38,527 bases of DNA from a virus: the IMG/VR virus record IMGVR_UViG_3300025102_000093, positions 1-38,527 of that record; one strand, written 5' to 3'. Made by a program: the position numbers and the translations under genes. The first letter of the stretch is position 1. Each line of letters starts with the position of its first letter. Positions 17,087 through 25,982 of the stretch are shown in pieces. The notes beneath the pieces were generated by a model, which did no database searches, was not told the DNA's origin, and worked only from the letters and a program-made list of their open reading frames with translations.

Positions 17087-18485
17087 CAGATAATTCTATT
17101 TTGTTTTCTAAAGAATTGAGAACCATTTCATCAATAGTATCTCTAGCTATAATATCTATAATTGTGACTTGACCAGTTTGACCATGCCTATGAGCACGAT
17201 CTTCGCTTTGCCAACGGACTTCCAAATTATAAGAATTGCTAAAATATATAACATGCCTAGCAGCAGTAAGGGTAAGACCATAACCACCAACGGTAGGATT
17301 ACCAACGAGGAAGCGACATCTGTCATTATGTTGAAAAGTTTCAACAGCATCGTTACGAACTTCAACAGAATCTTTTCCGTATATCGAAACCACTGAGTCT
17401 GCGCCATAAGTCTCCCTAAGTTTAGTTTTAATCATTTCTATGTTGTGTACGTAATTGGCCCATATTATACACTTGTCCTCAGTCTCCTCCAATATATTCA
17501 TGAGTTCATTAAGTTTAGGATTAGTTTTAAATTCTACTATTTTATCATCATTAGTTTTAACAAAACCATTTGTTACTTGTTGTAGCTTTAGTAGTTCAGT
17601 GAGTTTGTTATTAAAAGAAACTTTTTCATCTTGTATTTTAGCCATAGCCAATACTTTTAATTCTTGATAAGCTTTGTTTTGTTCTGCAGATAAATCAACA
17701 TGTCTTTGTATGTACATTTTATCAGGTATATCTAAACATTCTTTTTTTCTTACTCTGTATGAAAAGTGTTTAAGTTTATATTCTAGTTCATCCAAATTTA
17801 CATAATATTTAGGTATTTGTATTTTGTACCCACCTTTCTCAATGTTATACATCACAGCATATCGAGATTTAAATACAGTAAAGTTATCGTACCCTAATAA
17901 TTTTTTATCTAAGAAAGCACATTGTGAAAATAAATCTAATGGAGATTTAGTGACAGGAGATCCTGTCAGAATTCTTTTATATCTTGCTAATTGTCCAAGT
18001 TTTACAATTGTCTTTGTTCTGGATGCTTTTAAATTTTTGATTGTCGTGCTTTCATCTACAATAATCATAGACCTCATACCATATTTTGAAAGCTTTTCTT
18101 CAAGCCATTTTTTACCTGAGTCATGAGATAATGCTTCAACATTCATCAATATAAATGTAAGTTTGTTAGGATCTAGTTTAAATTTTTTTTCTTTAGTAAC
18201 TTTCCAAATAAAAATATTACAATCTTCAGGACAATGTGTTTGTATTTCTTTTAACCAATTACGATAAACAGAATTAGGTGCAATGACAAAAGCAAAATCA
18301 ACTCTTTTGTCTTGAAATAGATAAGCTGCATTATCAATAGCTACTTTTGTCTTACCTGTTCCCATCTCCATAAAATAAGCAAAGTTATAATCTTTTGCAC
18401 CTTCTCGTAACGCTTGCCTTTGATGTTTGAACGGTTCTGTTTTATAATTATACACTGCGAATTTTTTTATTTTATTTATTTGCAA
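17049..18485 (-). CDS. SNF2/DEAD-like superfamily 2 helicase
   Basis: 478 residues on the minus strand. Motif I 'MEMGTGKTKVAI' (residues 39-50), motif II 'IIVDESTTIKN' with a DEST variant of DEAH (144-147), motif III 'LTGSPVTKSPLDL', and C-terminal motifs 'GGYGLTLTAARHVIYF' and 'RWQSEDRAHRHGQTGQV' (motif VI with Arg finger). This is the Swi2/Snf2-like helicase family common in phages. Likely roles are remodelling or unwinding during replication or recombination. The first possible start is TTG at 18485; GTG at 18455 is an alternative. It is the only large gene on the minus strand and is divergent from the next gene with 42 nt between. Confidence 0.9.
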   Translation of the reverse strand: MQINKIKKFAVYNYKTEPFKHQRQALREGAKDYNFAYFMEMGTGKTKVAIDNAAYLFQDKRVDFAFVIAPNSVYRNWLKEIQTHCPEDCNIFIWKVTKEKKFKLDPNKLTFILMNVEALSHDSGKKWLEEKLSKYGMRSMIIVDESTTIKNLKASRTKTIVKLGQLARYKRILTGSPVTKSPLDLFSQCAFLDKKLLGYDNFTVFKSRYAVMYNIEKGGYKIQIPKYYVNLDELEYKLKHFSYRVRKKECLDIPDKMYIQRHVDLSAEQNKAYQELKVLAMAKIQDEKVSFNNKLTELLKLQQVTNGFVKTNDDKIVEFKTNPKLNELMNILEETEDKCIIWANYVHNIEMIKTKLRETYGADSVVSIYGKDSVEVRNDAVETFQHNDRCRFLVGNPTVGGYGLTLTAARHVIYFSNSYNLEVRWQSEDRAHRHGQTGQVTIIDIIARDTIDEMVLNSLENKIELSAKTLGEQVQKWL

Positions 18486-18527
18486 ACTTCAATTAAATAA
18501 TATATTGATTCGCACAAGGAGGTTCTT

Positions 18528-19073
18528 ATGGACTTAGAAGCAGAGTCTATCGTAAAGATAGATGTGGCGATGTCTTTAGACATTACCGATTCTTGCAAAA
18601 AGTTATTGGAAACTCAGAAAAAAATAGAAGCGACTGAAGAAGAACTAAAGAAGTTAAAAGATGTTGAAACTACTCTTTCTGAGCAAACAATTCCAAACTT
18701 AATGCAAAAAGCAGGTGTAGAGTTAATTAAACTCGAAGGTGGAGTATCCGTTGAGGTTAAACCATTCTACTCTGCAAGAATACCAGCGTCTAAAAGTGAA
18801 GAGGCTTTTCAATGGTTACGTGACAACGGCCATGGAGACTTGATAAAAAATCAAGTGTCTTTGGAATTTGGCATGAAACAAGATAATGAAGCTAAATCAA
18901 TTGTAGAAGAGCTGAAATCAAAAGGTCTACCAGTTAAGCAAAAAACAACCGTACACCCAAGTAGTTTAAGAGGATTTGTAAGAGAACAAATTCAAGACTT
19001 AGGTAAGGATGTTCCAGCTGATCTGTTTGGGACCTACGTTGCTAATAAAACTAAAATAACCACGAAGGAGTAA
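18528..19073 (+). CDS. Conserved phage replication-module protein with N-terminal coiled coil
   Basis: 181 residues. Residues 20-60 form a coiled coil (QKKIEATEEELKKLKDVETT), followed by a conserved globular part with 'GVSVEVKPFYSARIPASKSE', 'EAFQWLRDNGHGDLIKNQVS' and 'VHPSSLRGFVREQIQD'. This family is common next to phage replication genes, but I know of no assigned function. A strong Shine-Dalgarno (AAGGAGG at 18515-18521) precedes the ATG, suggesting high expression. It forms an apparent operon with the SSB-like gene (2-nt gap). Confidence 0.7.
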   Translation: MDLEAESIVKIDVAMSLDITDSCKKLLETQKKIEATEEELKKLKDVETTLSEQTIPNLMQKAGVELIKLEGGVSVEVKPFYSARIPASKSEEAFQWLRDNGHGDLIKNQVSLEFGMKQDNEAKSIVEELKSKGLPVKQKTTVHPSSLRGFVREQIQDLGKDVPADLFGTYVANKTKITTKE

Positions 19074-19075
19074 CA

Positions 19076-19888
19076 ATGATTACAAAAGAAAAAGCAATGA
19101 CGAAAAAAGAAACAAATCTGCCAGCTGCTATTAATTTAGAAGAAATGGCAGGACAAGGTCAAGAGTTTGTAACAGCTCGTGACCAAAAACTTCCAATCTT
19201 AAAAATACTTTATGCTAACTCTCCAGTCTTAGATGAGACTGATGGAAAATATGTTGAGACTGCAAAGCAAGGAGATATATGGAGTGAAACATCTGGTAAG
19301 GTTTGGAAAGGTAGAGAAGGATTAATTGTAGTACCTTGTCTTTATATAAACACTTTTAACGAGTGGAAAGACAAAGGAGATAGTCCAGGAAGACCTGTAG
19401 CTATTCATACTGATCCATCTATTATGAGTCAAACAACAAGAGGTGCCGATAATAAGGACAGACTTGAAAACGGTAACTATGTTGAAGATACAGGAAATCA
19501 CTTTGTTTATATTTTGGATGAAAATTATAATCCATTAGAACAAGCATTGATTACCATGAAATCTACTCAGAAGAAAAAATCTAAGACATGGAATTCTATG
19601 ATCATGTCTCGAAGAGCACAAGGTAGTAAAGGCATGTACAATCCACCATCTTGGTCAACTGCATATAAACTATCTACTACCAAAGAGTCCAATTCACAAA
19701 ACTCTTGGTATGGATGGGTGGTAGACTTTAATAAATTTTTAACTGCAGCAGAGCATTTAAAAACTTTGGAGACTACAAGAGCCTTTTATGAAAGTGCTAT
19801 GAAGAGTGATATTTTCGGAAAAGTAAATTTTGATGATGATAATCAATCAGCAGGAAATAGCGCAAATAAAGAATCTGTTCCATTTTAA
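19076..19888 (+). CDS. Probable single-stranded DNA-binding protein analogue
   Basis: 270 residues. The core is rich in Trp/Tyr and basic residues (TMKSTQKKKSKTWNSMIMSR, then 'NPPSWSTAYKLST'). The C-terminal tail is acidic to polar and ends 'NFDDDNQSAG...ESVPF', resembling the acidic tail and terminal Pro-Phe by which bacterial SSB recruits partners. It lies between a conserved replication gene and the primase and has a consensus GGAG site. The SSB assignment is inference from tail, composition and position; a recombinase accessory protein is an alternative. Confidence 0.55.
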   Translation: MITKEKAMTKKETNLPAAINLEEMAGQGQEFVTARDQKLPILKILYANSPVLDETDGKYVETAKQGDIWSETSGKVWKGREGLIVVPCLYINTFNEWKDKGDSPGRPVAIHTDPSIMSQTTRGADNKDRLENGNYVEDTGNHFVYILDENYNPLEQALITMKSTQKKKSKTWNSMIMSRRAQGSKGMYNPPSWSTAYKLSTTKESNSQNSWYGWVVDFNKFLTAAEHLKTLETTRAFYESAMKSDIFGKVNFDDDNQSAGNSANKESVPF

Positions 19889-19893
19889 ATTTT

Positions 19894-21456
19894 ATGGAGG
19901 AGCAACTCTTAAAAATATTTGAGGGTAATTCTGAACTCTATCTCACTACTTCTCCAACAGGAGGAGTAGATGAGAGGGGCAAGGTTGAAGTTGAATGTCT
20001 CACGGTTCACGAACCAATTACTCTTAAATTATGGAAGGATCATTTGGATGGTAAACAAAGGATTGGAATCAAACCTGAAAAAGATGATTTATGTAAATGG
20101 GGCTGTATAGATATAGACCCACAAAGTTATAAAGATTATTCACAAAAAAAAGTAATAGACATTCTTAGAGATAATCAGCTGCCATTGATACCAGTTAGAT
20201 CTAAATCTGGTGGCTTACATTTATTTTTATTTCTTAATAATTGGAGCCCAGTTAAAGATGTTTTAAAAAAATTACATGAATGGAATAAGAATTTCTTTCA
20301 AGCATTAGAAGTATTTCCAATGAACAAATGTATGAACATGCCATACTTCAACATGAATGCTACTACTGAATTTGCATACAATGAAAACAATACACCTATT
20401 ATGATTGGTGGCTTTATTGATTTAGTAAAAAATAAAACAGTCACATTAGAACAACTTTCAAACATCAAAGTTAAAGAGTATGAGCCAGAAGAGGATTGGA
20501 AACACTACCCACCATGTATTCAAAAAATGATTATGGATAAATGGTCAGGAAATCATAGAAATGATTTACTCTACAATGTTGGTGTTTTAGAAATGAAAAA
20601 AAGAGATGGCAAAATTAATATTGAAGAGATGACAAATATTCTTGCACAAAGAAACCAACAAATATTTGTTACACCTTTAGATGTAAATGAAGTTAAAAAC
20701 TCTGTAGCAAAATCTGTAACTAAAAAAGATTATAATTATAAATGTCCACCTAAGTTTGGTGCTATTACACCTATATGTAATAAAGACTTATGTAAATTTA
20801 GAAAGCTCGGTATAGGCAGCCAAGTACCAGATTTAATAGATGACTTTGAAGATATTACATTTATTAGAACACCAACAACAATTGAATTTACTTTTAATTT
20901 TCAAGGAGAGAAAATTGTTGTGAATCCTGAAGACATGAAAGATGAAAAATCATGGAGAGTAAAATTATTGAAGTATGGAATATTTTGGATGACACTACCA
21001 AGACCAAGATCAGGTCCTTCTCCGTTTGAAATGTTGATGTCTACGATTGTAAAGAAAGCAGTTGAGAATGAACAGATGAAATTTGAAGATAATATCGGAG
21101 AACAAAAATATAGTTTTCTTAAAAAGTTTTTTGAAAATCACATTGAAGAAGATGACTTCAATAAATTAAAGGATAATTATGTAGTATTAGATTCTGAAAC
21201 AAATGTTTGTTATTTTAAAAGAATAACATTTGAAAATTTTTTAGGTAAAAATAAAGTGTTTAGATCAGCTAATGAAGCATTTAATCTTTTAGGATGTGAA
21301 AGATTAGAGTATCATCCCGGTAGTGGAGAAAAAAATGTATGGTATGTAACAATGCCTAAGTTTGTAGATTATAAATCTGCTGCACCTGAACCTAAAAAGA
21401 AAAGTGAACCTTCGGAGATGGATGATGAATTCCACACAGGAAAATTCAGAACTTAA
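19894..21456 (+). CDS. Archaeo-eukaryotic-type primase (AEP)
   Basis: 520 residues. The AEP catalytic core is visible: 'KWGCIDIDPQ' gives Asp-x-Asp at residues 73-75, 'RSKSGGLHLFLF' (102-113) is the Ser-x-His nucleotide motif, and 'NKCMNMPYFNM' follows. A helical PriCT-like segment ('GNHRNDLLYNVGVLEMKKRD', about 224-243) and a Cys cluster ('CPPKFGAITPIC', 'CKFRKLGIG') come next; the C-terminal domain is unassigned. Role: RNA/DNA primer synthesis for phage replication. The 3' end overlaps the start of the UvrD-like helicase. The ATG lacks an upstream Shine-Dalgarno. Confidence 0.75.
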   Translation: MEEQLLKIFEGNSELYLTTSPTGGVDERGKVEVECLTVHEPITLKLWKDHLDGKQRIGIKPEKDDLCKWGCIDIDPQSYKDYSQKKVIDILRDNQLPLIPVRSKSGGLHLFLFLNNWSPVKDVLKKLHEWNKNFFQALEVFPMNKCMNMPYFNMNATTEFAYNENNTPIMIGGFIDLVKNKTVTLEQLSNIKVKEYEPEEDWKHYPPCIQKMIMDKWSGNHRNDLLYNVGVLEMKKRDGKINIEEMTNILAQRNQQIFVTPLDVNEVKNSVAKSVTKKDYNYKCPPKFGAITPICNKDLCKFRKLGIGSQVPDLIDDFEDITFIRTPTTIEFTFNFQGEKIVVNPEDMKDEKSWRVKLLKYGIFWMTLPRPRSGPSPFEMLMSTIVKKAVENEQMKFEDNIGEQKYSFLKKFFENHIEEDDFNKLKDNYVVLDSETNVCYFKRITFENFLGKNKVFRSANEAFNLLGCERLEYHPGSGEKNVWYVTMPKFVDYKSAAPEPKKKSEPSEMDDEFHTGKFRT

Positions 21457-23065
21457 AATATTAGAAGATCTATATAGAAAAACTATTAAGATCTTTGGTC
21501 CTCCAGGAACTGGTAAAACATATACTCTAATTGAAAGAGTTTTAAAAAATTATTTAAGAAGAGGAGTGCAGCCATCTGATATTGCATACTTATCATTTAC
21601 AAACAAAGCTGTTAATACTGCAGTAAAAAGAGCAATGGATGCTTTTCCAAATTATTCTTCTGAAGACTTTCTTAGATTTAAAACATTACACACATATTGT
21701 AGAAGATATTTTCAAGAAGAAGTATTCGATCCCAAACATTGTGCAATTGATTTTGCATTACAAACAAAGATAATCAAAACATCTGATAAAAGATTAGCAG
21801 ATGATGCATTTACATTTAAAGATTGGTCACTTGGTATTTATAGTAAAGCAAGAAACTTATTAATGAATCCTGAAGAAGTATATAAGAAAGAGTCTTATAA
21901 AAAAGATTCTCTAACAGTATTTAATCGTAAGATCTCTACCTATGAGCACTACAAACAAGGTGGGGGAGAAAGATCCTTCATAGATTTTGATGACATGATT
22001 GAAAGAACTATAAAAGAGGTGGACTTTCCACGGCTCAAGGTTTTAATTTTAGATGAAGCTCAAGACTGTACACCGCTGCAATGGTCTGTAATTTATAAGA
22101 TGGCTATGAAGTCCGATAGAATTTATCTAGCAGGGGATGATGATCAAGGTATATACAAATGGAATGGAGCAGATCCAAAATATTTTACAAAGTTTTTTCC
22201 AGGTCGAAAAGTAAAATTAAGAAAGACTCAAAGATTTGGAGAAGCTATTTATCAATTCTCACAAGTAATTAGAAGAGGTATAAGAGATAGTGAAGAGAAA
22301 GAATATTTACCAGGGAAGAGCAAAGGTTATGTTAAGAGTTATTTATCATTCAAAGAAATTCCTTTTGAAAAACTTAAAGAGGATTGGTACATTCTTGGCC
22401 GTATTACTGAGACAGTTAATGAACTAAGAATGTTAGCTAAAGATGCTGGCCTATATTACAAAGATAATAGAGATAATAAATGTTTTGATGAAAAGCAATG
22501 GGAAGCAATTAAAGCTTGGACTGCAATTACAAAAAATAAAAAATTAGATAAAAAACAAGCAAGAAATTTATATAAGTATATTAGAGAACTTGCAGACCCA
22601 GATTATAGAACAGATAAATTTTGGAGAGCACAACCTGACTTTACAGAATATAATTTTCAAGATTTAAAAGAATGGTGTGGCTTAGAATTAAAAGATGAAG
22701 ATGCTAAAAAACCTTGGTATTGGATACTAAGAAGAAATTTTAAACCAAGACAAGTAAGACATTTCATTAGATTGTTAAGGAGATACGGACAAAAAGAATT
22801 AGATAAGGATCCGCTTATTACAATAGATACTATTCATTCAGTTAAAGGTGGAGAAGCTAACCATGTTGTTTTATATAGTAAAGGTAACTTTCCATCTGAT
22901 TATAGCCATAAATCTAAACAAGAAAAAAGTGATGAGAGAAGAGTTTGGTATACTGGTGCAACTCGTGCAAGAAAAACTTTACATTTATTGAGAACTGATT
23001 ATAAATTTAATTACCCAATTGGTGCAGATTATTTAATTTATGTCCAAGAAAAAAATGACAAATAA
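21425..23065 (+). CDS. UvrD/Rep-like superfamily 1 helicase
   Basis: 546 residues from the ATG at 21425, which has GGAG 7 nt upstream; the frame is also open back to a GTG at 21404. Motifs in order: 'FGPPGTGKTYT' (Walker A), 'AYLSFTNKAVNTA' (Ia), 'VLILDEAQDCTPLQW' (II, DEAQD), 'LAGDDDQGIYKWNGAD' (III), 'LRKTQRFG' (IV), 'TIDTIHSVKGGEANHVVLYS' (V) and 'VWYTGATRARKTLHLL' (VI). All seven are intact, so an active 3'-5' ATP-dependent helicase is expected, probably the replicative or recombination helicase paired with the AEP primase just upstream. It overlaps primase and DUF3310 genes. Confidence 0.9.
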   Translation: MNSTQENSELKILEDLYRKTIKIFGPPGTGKTYTLIERVLKNYLRRGVQPSDIAYLSFTNKAVNTAVKRAMDAFPNYSSEDFLRFKTLHTYCRRYFQEEVFDPKHCAIDFALQTKIIKTSDKRLADDAFTFKDWSLGIYSKARNLLMNPEEVYKKESYKKDSLTVFNRKISTYEHYKQGGGERSFIDFDDMIERTIKEVDFPRLKVLILDEAQDCTPLQWSVIYKMAMKSDRIYLAGDDDQGIYKWNGADPKYFTKFFPGRKVKLRKTQRFGEAIYQFSQVIRRGIRDSEEKEYLPGKSKGYVKSYLSFKEIPFEKLKEDWYILGRITETVNELRMLAKDAGLYYKDNRDNKCFDEKQWEAIKAWTAITKNKKLDKKQARNLYKYIRELADPDYRTDKFWRAQPDFTEYNFQDLKEWCGLELKDEDAKKPWYWILRRNFKPRQVRHFIRLLRRYGQKELDKDPLITIDTIHSVKGGEANHVVLYSKGNFPSDYSHKSKQEKSDERRVWYTGATRARKTLHLLRTDYKFNYPIGADYLIYVQEKNDK

Positions 23066-23300
23066 AGATATTTTTGACGAAACATTTCCACAAGATAAAC
23101 AAATTGGAGGATCTCATTATAAACAGTTTTTAATACAGCCTTGGACTTTTATAAGAAAGAACGGCCTTAATCCTTTTCAAGCAAATGTAATTAAGTATGT
23201 TTGTAGATATTTGACAAAAGGTAAATCAATTGAAGATCTTAATAAAATAAAACATTATTGTGATTTAGAAATAGAACATTTAAAAGATAAAAATGAATAA
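23040..23300 (+). CDS. DUF3310 protein
   Basis: 86 residues. The signature 'IGGSHYKQFLIQPWTFIRKN' and 'NVIKYVCRYLTKGKSIEDLN' with 'KIKHYCDLEIEHL' is the DUF3310 pattern found in many T7-like and other phages, sometimes annotated as nucleotide-kinase-associated. Biochemical role is not established. It overlaps the helicase by 26 nt and the next gene by 8 nt. Confidence 0.85.
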   Translation: MSKKKMTNKDIFDETFPQDKQIGGSHYKQFLIQPWTFIRKNGLNPFQANVIKYVCRYLTKGKSIEDLNKIKHYCDLEIEHLKDKNE

Positions 23301-23877
23301 TTATAGAATACATTATTTCGGCCCTATGTTATTTCAGACTGAATTATCAAATGAGCAAGCTACATCCATAGAAAATTTACTAAACAAAAAACAAGAAAAT
23401 AACTTTCAAGCACAATTGGCTGGACACTTAAAAGATGAATTTTTAATTAATTCTGTAGCATTAGAAAATATATTACTTCCAACTTTTGAATCATTTTATG
23501 AAGCGCATCAAAAGTTTTATGGTAAAAAATTAATGCAACAATTTGTTAAAAGAGCTTGGGTAAATTATATGAAATCAGGAGATTATAATCCAATACATGC
23601 ACACTCTGAATGTGATTGGTCTGCAGTAATATATTTTAAAATACCTCAAGGATTACAAGATGAACAAAAGAAACATGTTGCAAATAGTCAAGCTCCAGGA
23701 GGTATTACATTTATGTATGATTTAATACCTATAAGATTTTCATATGGTCAACTAAATTTTACTCCAAAAGAAAAAACAATATTTATTTTTCCAGCAGAAC
23801 TTTGTCATGAGGTGACACCTTTTAAATCTGATGGTGAAAGAATTACAATAGCTTTTAATTTGAAAAGTAGAGAATAG
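23293..23877 (+). CDS. 2OG-Fe(II) oxygenase (PF13759-like) in the replication module
   Basis: 194 residues. 'YNPIHAHSECDWSAVIYFKI' is the His-rich first iron-ligand strand of the 2OG-FeII_Oxy_5 type, and 'KTIFIFPAELCHEVTPFKSD' followed by 'GERITIAFNLKS' gives the distal His and the Arg for 2-oxoglutarate. The motif set is more canonical than that of the third oxygenase in the tail module. The substrate is unknown; given its neighbours, a nucleic acid or replication protein is conceivable. Overlap with DUF3310 (8 nt) places it in the replication transcript. Confidence 0.8.
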   Translation: MNNYRIHYFGPMLFQTELSNEQATSIENLLNKKQENNFQAQLAGHLKDEFLINSVALENILLPTFESFYEAHQKFYGKKLMQQFVKRAWVNYMKSGDYNPIHAHSECDWSAVIYFKIPQGLQDEQKKHVANSQAPGGITFMYDLIPIRFSYGQLNFTPKEKTIFIFPAELCHEVTPFKSDGERITIAFNLKSRE

Positions 23878-24050
23878 TGCAAGAAAATAAACTTATTTAT
23901 ACCACTATATTAAAAAATCATTTACAGTGGTGCAAAGAAAATGGTAGAGACACAACATGGGTAAAGACAATAGGAAATCTATCTTGGTACAAAAAGTTCA
24001 AGAAAAAAGATGCAGTGAGTGTAGTGAAAAAGCTGTCTTCTTGGAAATGA
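23877..24050 (+). CDS. Small hypothetical protein (57 aa), GTG start
   Basis: The GTG shares its G with the upstream TAG stop (TAGTG). Translation: VQENKLIYTTILKNHLQWCK, then 'ENGRDTTWVKTIGNLSWYKK' and a basic C-terminus. It is Trp- and Lys-rich with a plausible two-helix pattern. It would fill an otherwise empty gap and overlaps the zinc-ribbon gene in another frame by 94 nt. The Shine-Dalgarno is weak, so this is a moderate call. Confidence 0.45.
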   Translation: MQENKLIYTTILKNHLQWCKENGRDTTWVKTIGNLSWYKKFKKKDAVSVVKKLSSWK

Positions 24051-24142
24051 AAAAACTTTATTGTCCAAAACATTATGCAAAACTTAAACACATACCATTA
24101 GAGGATTATGAGCAAAGGCTTACAACTTACACTGACATTTAA
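23957..24142 (+). CDS. Small zinc-ribbon protein
   Basis: 61 residues. 'KRCSECSEKAVFLEMKKLYC' followed by 'PKHYAKLKH' gives a Cys-x2-Cys...Cys-x2-His zinc-binding pattern, preceded by a basic N-terminus. Placed immediately before and overlapping DNA polymerase A by 35 nt. Small zinc proteins in this position may bind DNA or an endonuclease or polymerase partner; this is inference. The overlap with the upstream GTG reading frame is unusually long for this genome. Confidence 0.6.
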   Translation: MGKDNRKSILVQKVQEKRCSECSEKAVFLEMKKLYCPKHYAKLKHIPLEDYEQRLTTYTDI

Positions 24143-25982
24143 AAAGTCTATTTGGAATACACCATTAGAATATAAAGATTTATCTAATGCAAAAGAAATA
24201 GCAATAGACTTAGAAACAAGAGACGATGGTATCAACGATAGGCTGGGAGCTGGTTGGGCTTTAGGTAAAGGAGAGATTGTAGGTTTCGCAGTTGCAGTGG
24301 ATGGATGGCAAGGATACTTTCCGTTTGGTCATTTAGGTGGTGGTAACATGATACCTGAACAAGTAAAAGCTTACATGAAAAAAGTTTGTAGTTTACCTTG
24401 TCCTAAAATATTTCATAATGCACAGTATGATGTAGGTTGGCTTGAAGCATCAGGTATCACGGTCAACGGACCAATTATAGATACAATGGTAGCCGCAGCA
24501 CTCATAGATGAAAACAGATATCAATACAGTTTAAATAGTTTATCAGTAGATTACCTAGGTGAAATAAAAGCAGAAACAGAATTGAGAGAAGCTGCAGCAG
24601 CTCATGGTATAGATCCAAAAGCAGAAATGTGGAAGTTACCCGCTGAACATGTTGGATATTATGCAGAGCAAGACGCAGTGCTTACATTAAAGTTATGGCA
24701 AAGATTTAAACAAGAGATACAAACACAAAGTTTGACAACGATATGGGAATTAGAATCTAATCTTCTCCCGGTGCTTATAAAAATGCGCCAACGAGGAATC
24801 CGAGTCCAAGTGGAAAAAGCTGAAGTATTACAAAAAGAAATGTTGAACCAAGAGAAAGAAATACTATTGGCCATAAAAAAAGAATCAGGAATAGAAGTAG
24901 ACATTTGGGCATCACGCCAGATCGCCAAAGCTTTCGACAAAATGAAACTAGATTATCCACGTACTGAAAAAACAAAAGAGCCTTCCTTTACACAAAATTG
25001 GTTGAGTAATAATAAAAACAAAATAGCACAATTAATTGTACAAGCAAGAGAGGTCAATAAATTTCACGGAACTTTTTTATCTTCAATCATGAAGTACCAA
25101 GTCAACGGTAGAATTCATGGAGAGATACAGCAACTAAGATCTGACTCAGGTGGTACAGTCTCAGGTAGACTAAGTATGAGTAACCCTAATCTTCAACAGA
25201 TACCAGCTAGGAATAAGGATTTTGGTCCTAAAATTCGTAGCCTATTTATTCCAGAAGAAGGTATGCAATGGGGTAGTTTTGATTACTCGCAACAAGAACC
25301 ACGAATGACGGTTCACTATGCAGCATCAATTGGAGATGGGTATGAAGGATCTAACGAATTAGTTGAGGCATACCACAACACAGAAGCTGACTTTCATCAG
25401 ACAGTAGCAGACTTAGTAGGTATTGAAAGGTCTCAAGCTAAAACAATTGGCCTAGGGTTAATGTATGGAATGGGTAAAAATAAACTAGCCTTATCATTAG
25501 GAGTAAGTAAAGATGAGGCAGATCAATTAATAATTAAATATAATAAGAAAGTTCCTTTTGTAAAAAAATTATCAGACAGATGTAAGTTTGCAGCAGATGA
25601 AAAAGGAGTTATTAGAACAAAAAAAGGCCGTAAATGTAGATTTGATATGTGGGAAACAAAAGACTTTGGCCTTCATGTTGCAGAAAAATTTGATGATGCT
25701 GTAGCTAAATATGGTAAAGATAATATTAAAAGAGCATATACTTACAAAGCCCTTAACAGATTAATTCAAGGATCTTCTGCAGATCAAACTAAACAAGCAA
25801 TGTTAGATTGTTATGAAGCTGGTCATTTACCTATGTTACAGATACATGATGAACTTTGTTTTAATATTAAAGATGAGGCACACGCAAACCAAATAAAAAC
25901 TATTATGGAAAATGCAATTGAATTTAAGGTGCCTTCAGTTGTTGACCAAGCACTTGGAGAAAGTTGGGGAGATGCAAAATAA
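24108..25982 (+). CDS. polA: DNA polymerase A family with 3'-5' exonuclease domain
   Basis: 624 residues. Exonuclease motifs: ExoI 'AIDLETRDDG', ExoII 'IFHNAQYDVGWLE', ExoIII 'YYAEQDAVLTLKLW'. Polymerase motifs: A 'SFDYSQQEPRMTVHYAAS', B 'RSQAKTIGLGLMYGMG', C 'MLQIHDELCF'. All metal ligands are present, so both activities are expected. The residue equivalent to E. coli Pol I Phe762 is Leu (about residue 449), a variant linked in viral ecology literature to slower or less error-prone replication and possibly lysogenic styles. There is no 5'-nuclease domain, as usual for phage. The last codons overlap the start of a homing endonuclease gene. Confidence 0.95.
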   Translation: MSKGLQLTLTFKKSIWNTPLEYKDLSNAKEIAIDLETRDDGINDRLGAGWALGKGEIVGFAVAVDGWQGYFPFGHLGGGNMIPEQVKAYMKKVCSLPCPKIFHNAQYDVGWLEASGITVNGPIIDTMVAAALIDENRYQYSLNSLSVDYLGEIKAETELREAAAAHGIDPKAEMWKLPAEHVGYYAEQDAVLTLKLWQRFKQEIQTQSLTTIWELESNLLPVLIKMRQRGIRVQVEKAEVLQKEMLNQEKEILLAIKKESGIEVDIWASRQIAKAFDKMKLDYPRTEKTKEPSFTQNWLSNNKNKIAQLIVQAREVNKFHGTFLSSIMKYQVNGRIHGEIQQLRSDSGGTVSGRLSMSNPNLQQIPARNKDFGPKIRSLFIPEEGMQWGSFDYSQQEPRMTVHYAASIGDGYEGSNELVEAYHNTEADFHQTVADLVGIERSQAKTIGLGLMYGMGKNKLALSLGVSKDEADQLIIKYNKKVPFVKKLSDRCKFAADEKGVIRTKKGRKCRFDMWETKDFGLHVAEKFDDAVAKYGKDNIKRAYTYKALNRLIQGSSADQTKQAMLDCYEAGHLPMLQIHDELCFNIKDEAHANQIKTIMENAIEFKVPSVVDQALGESWGDAK

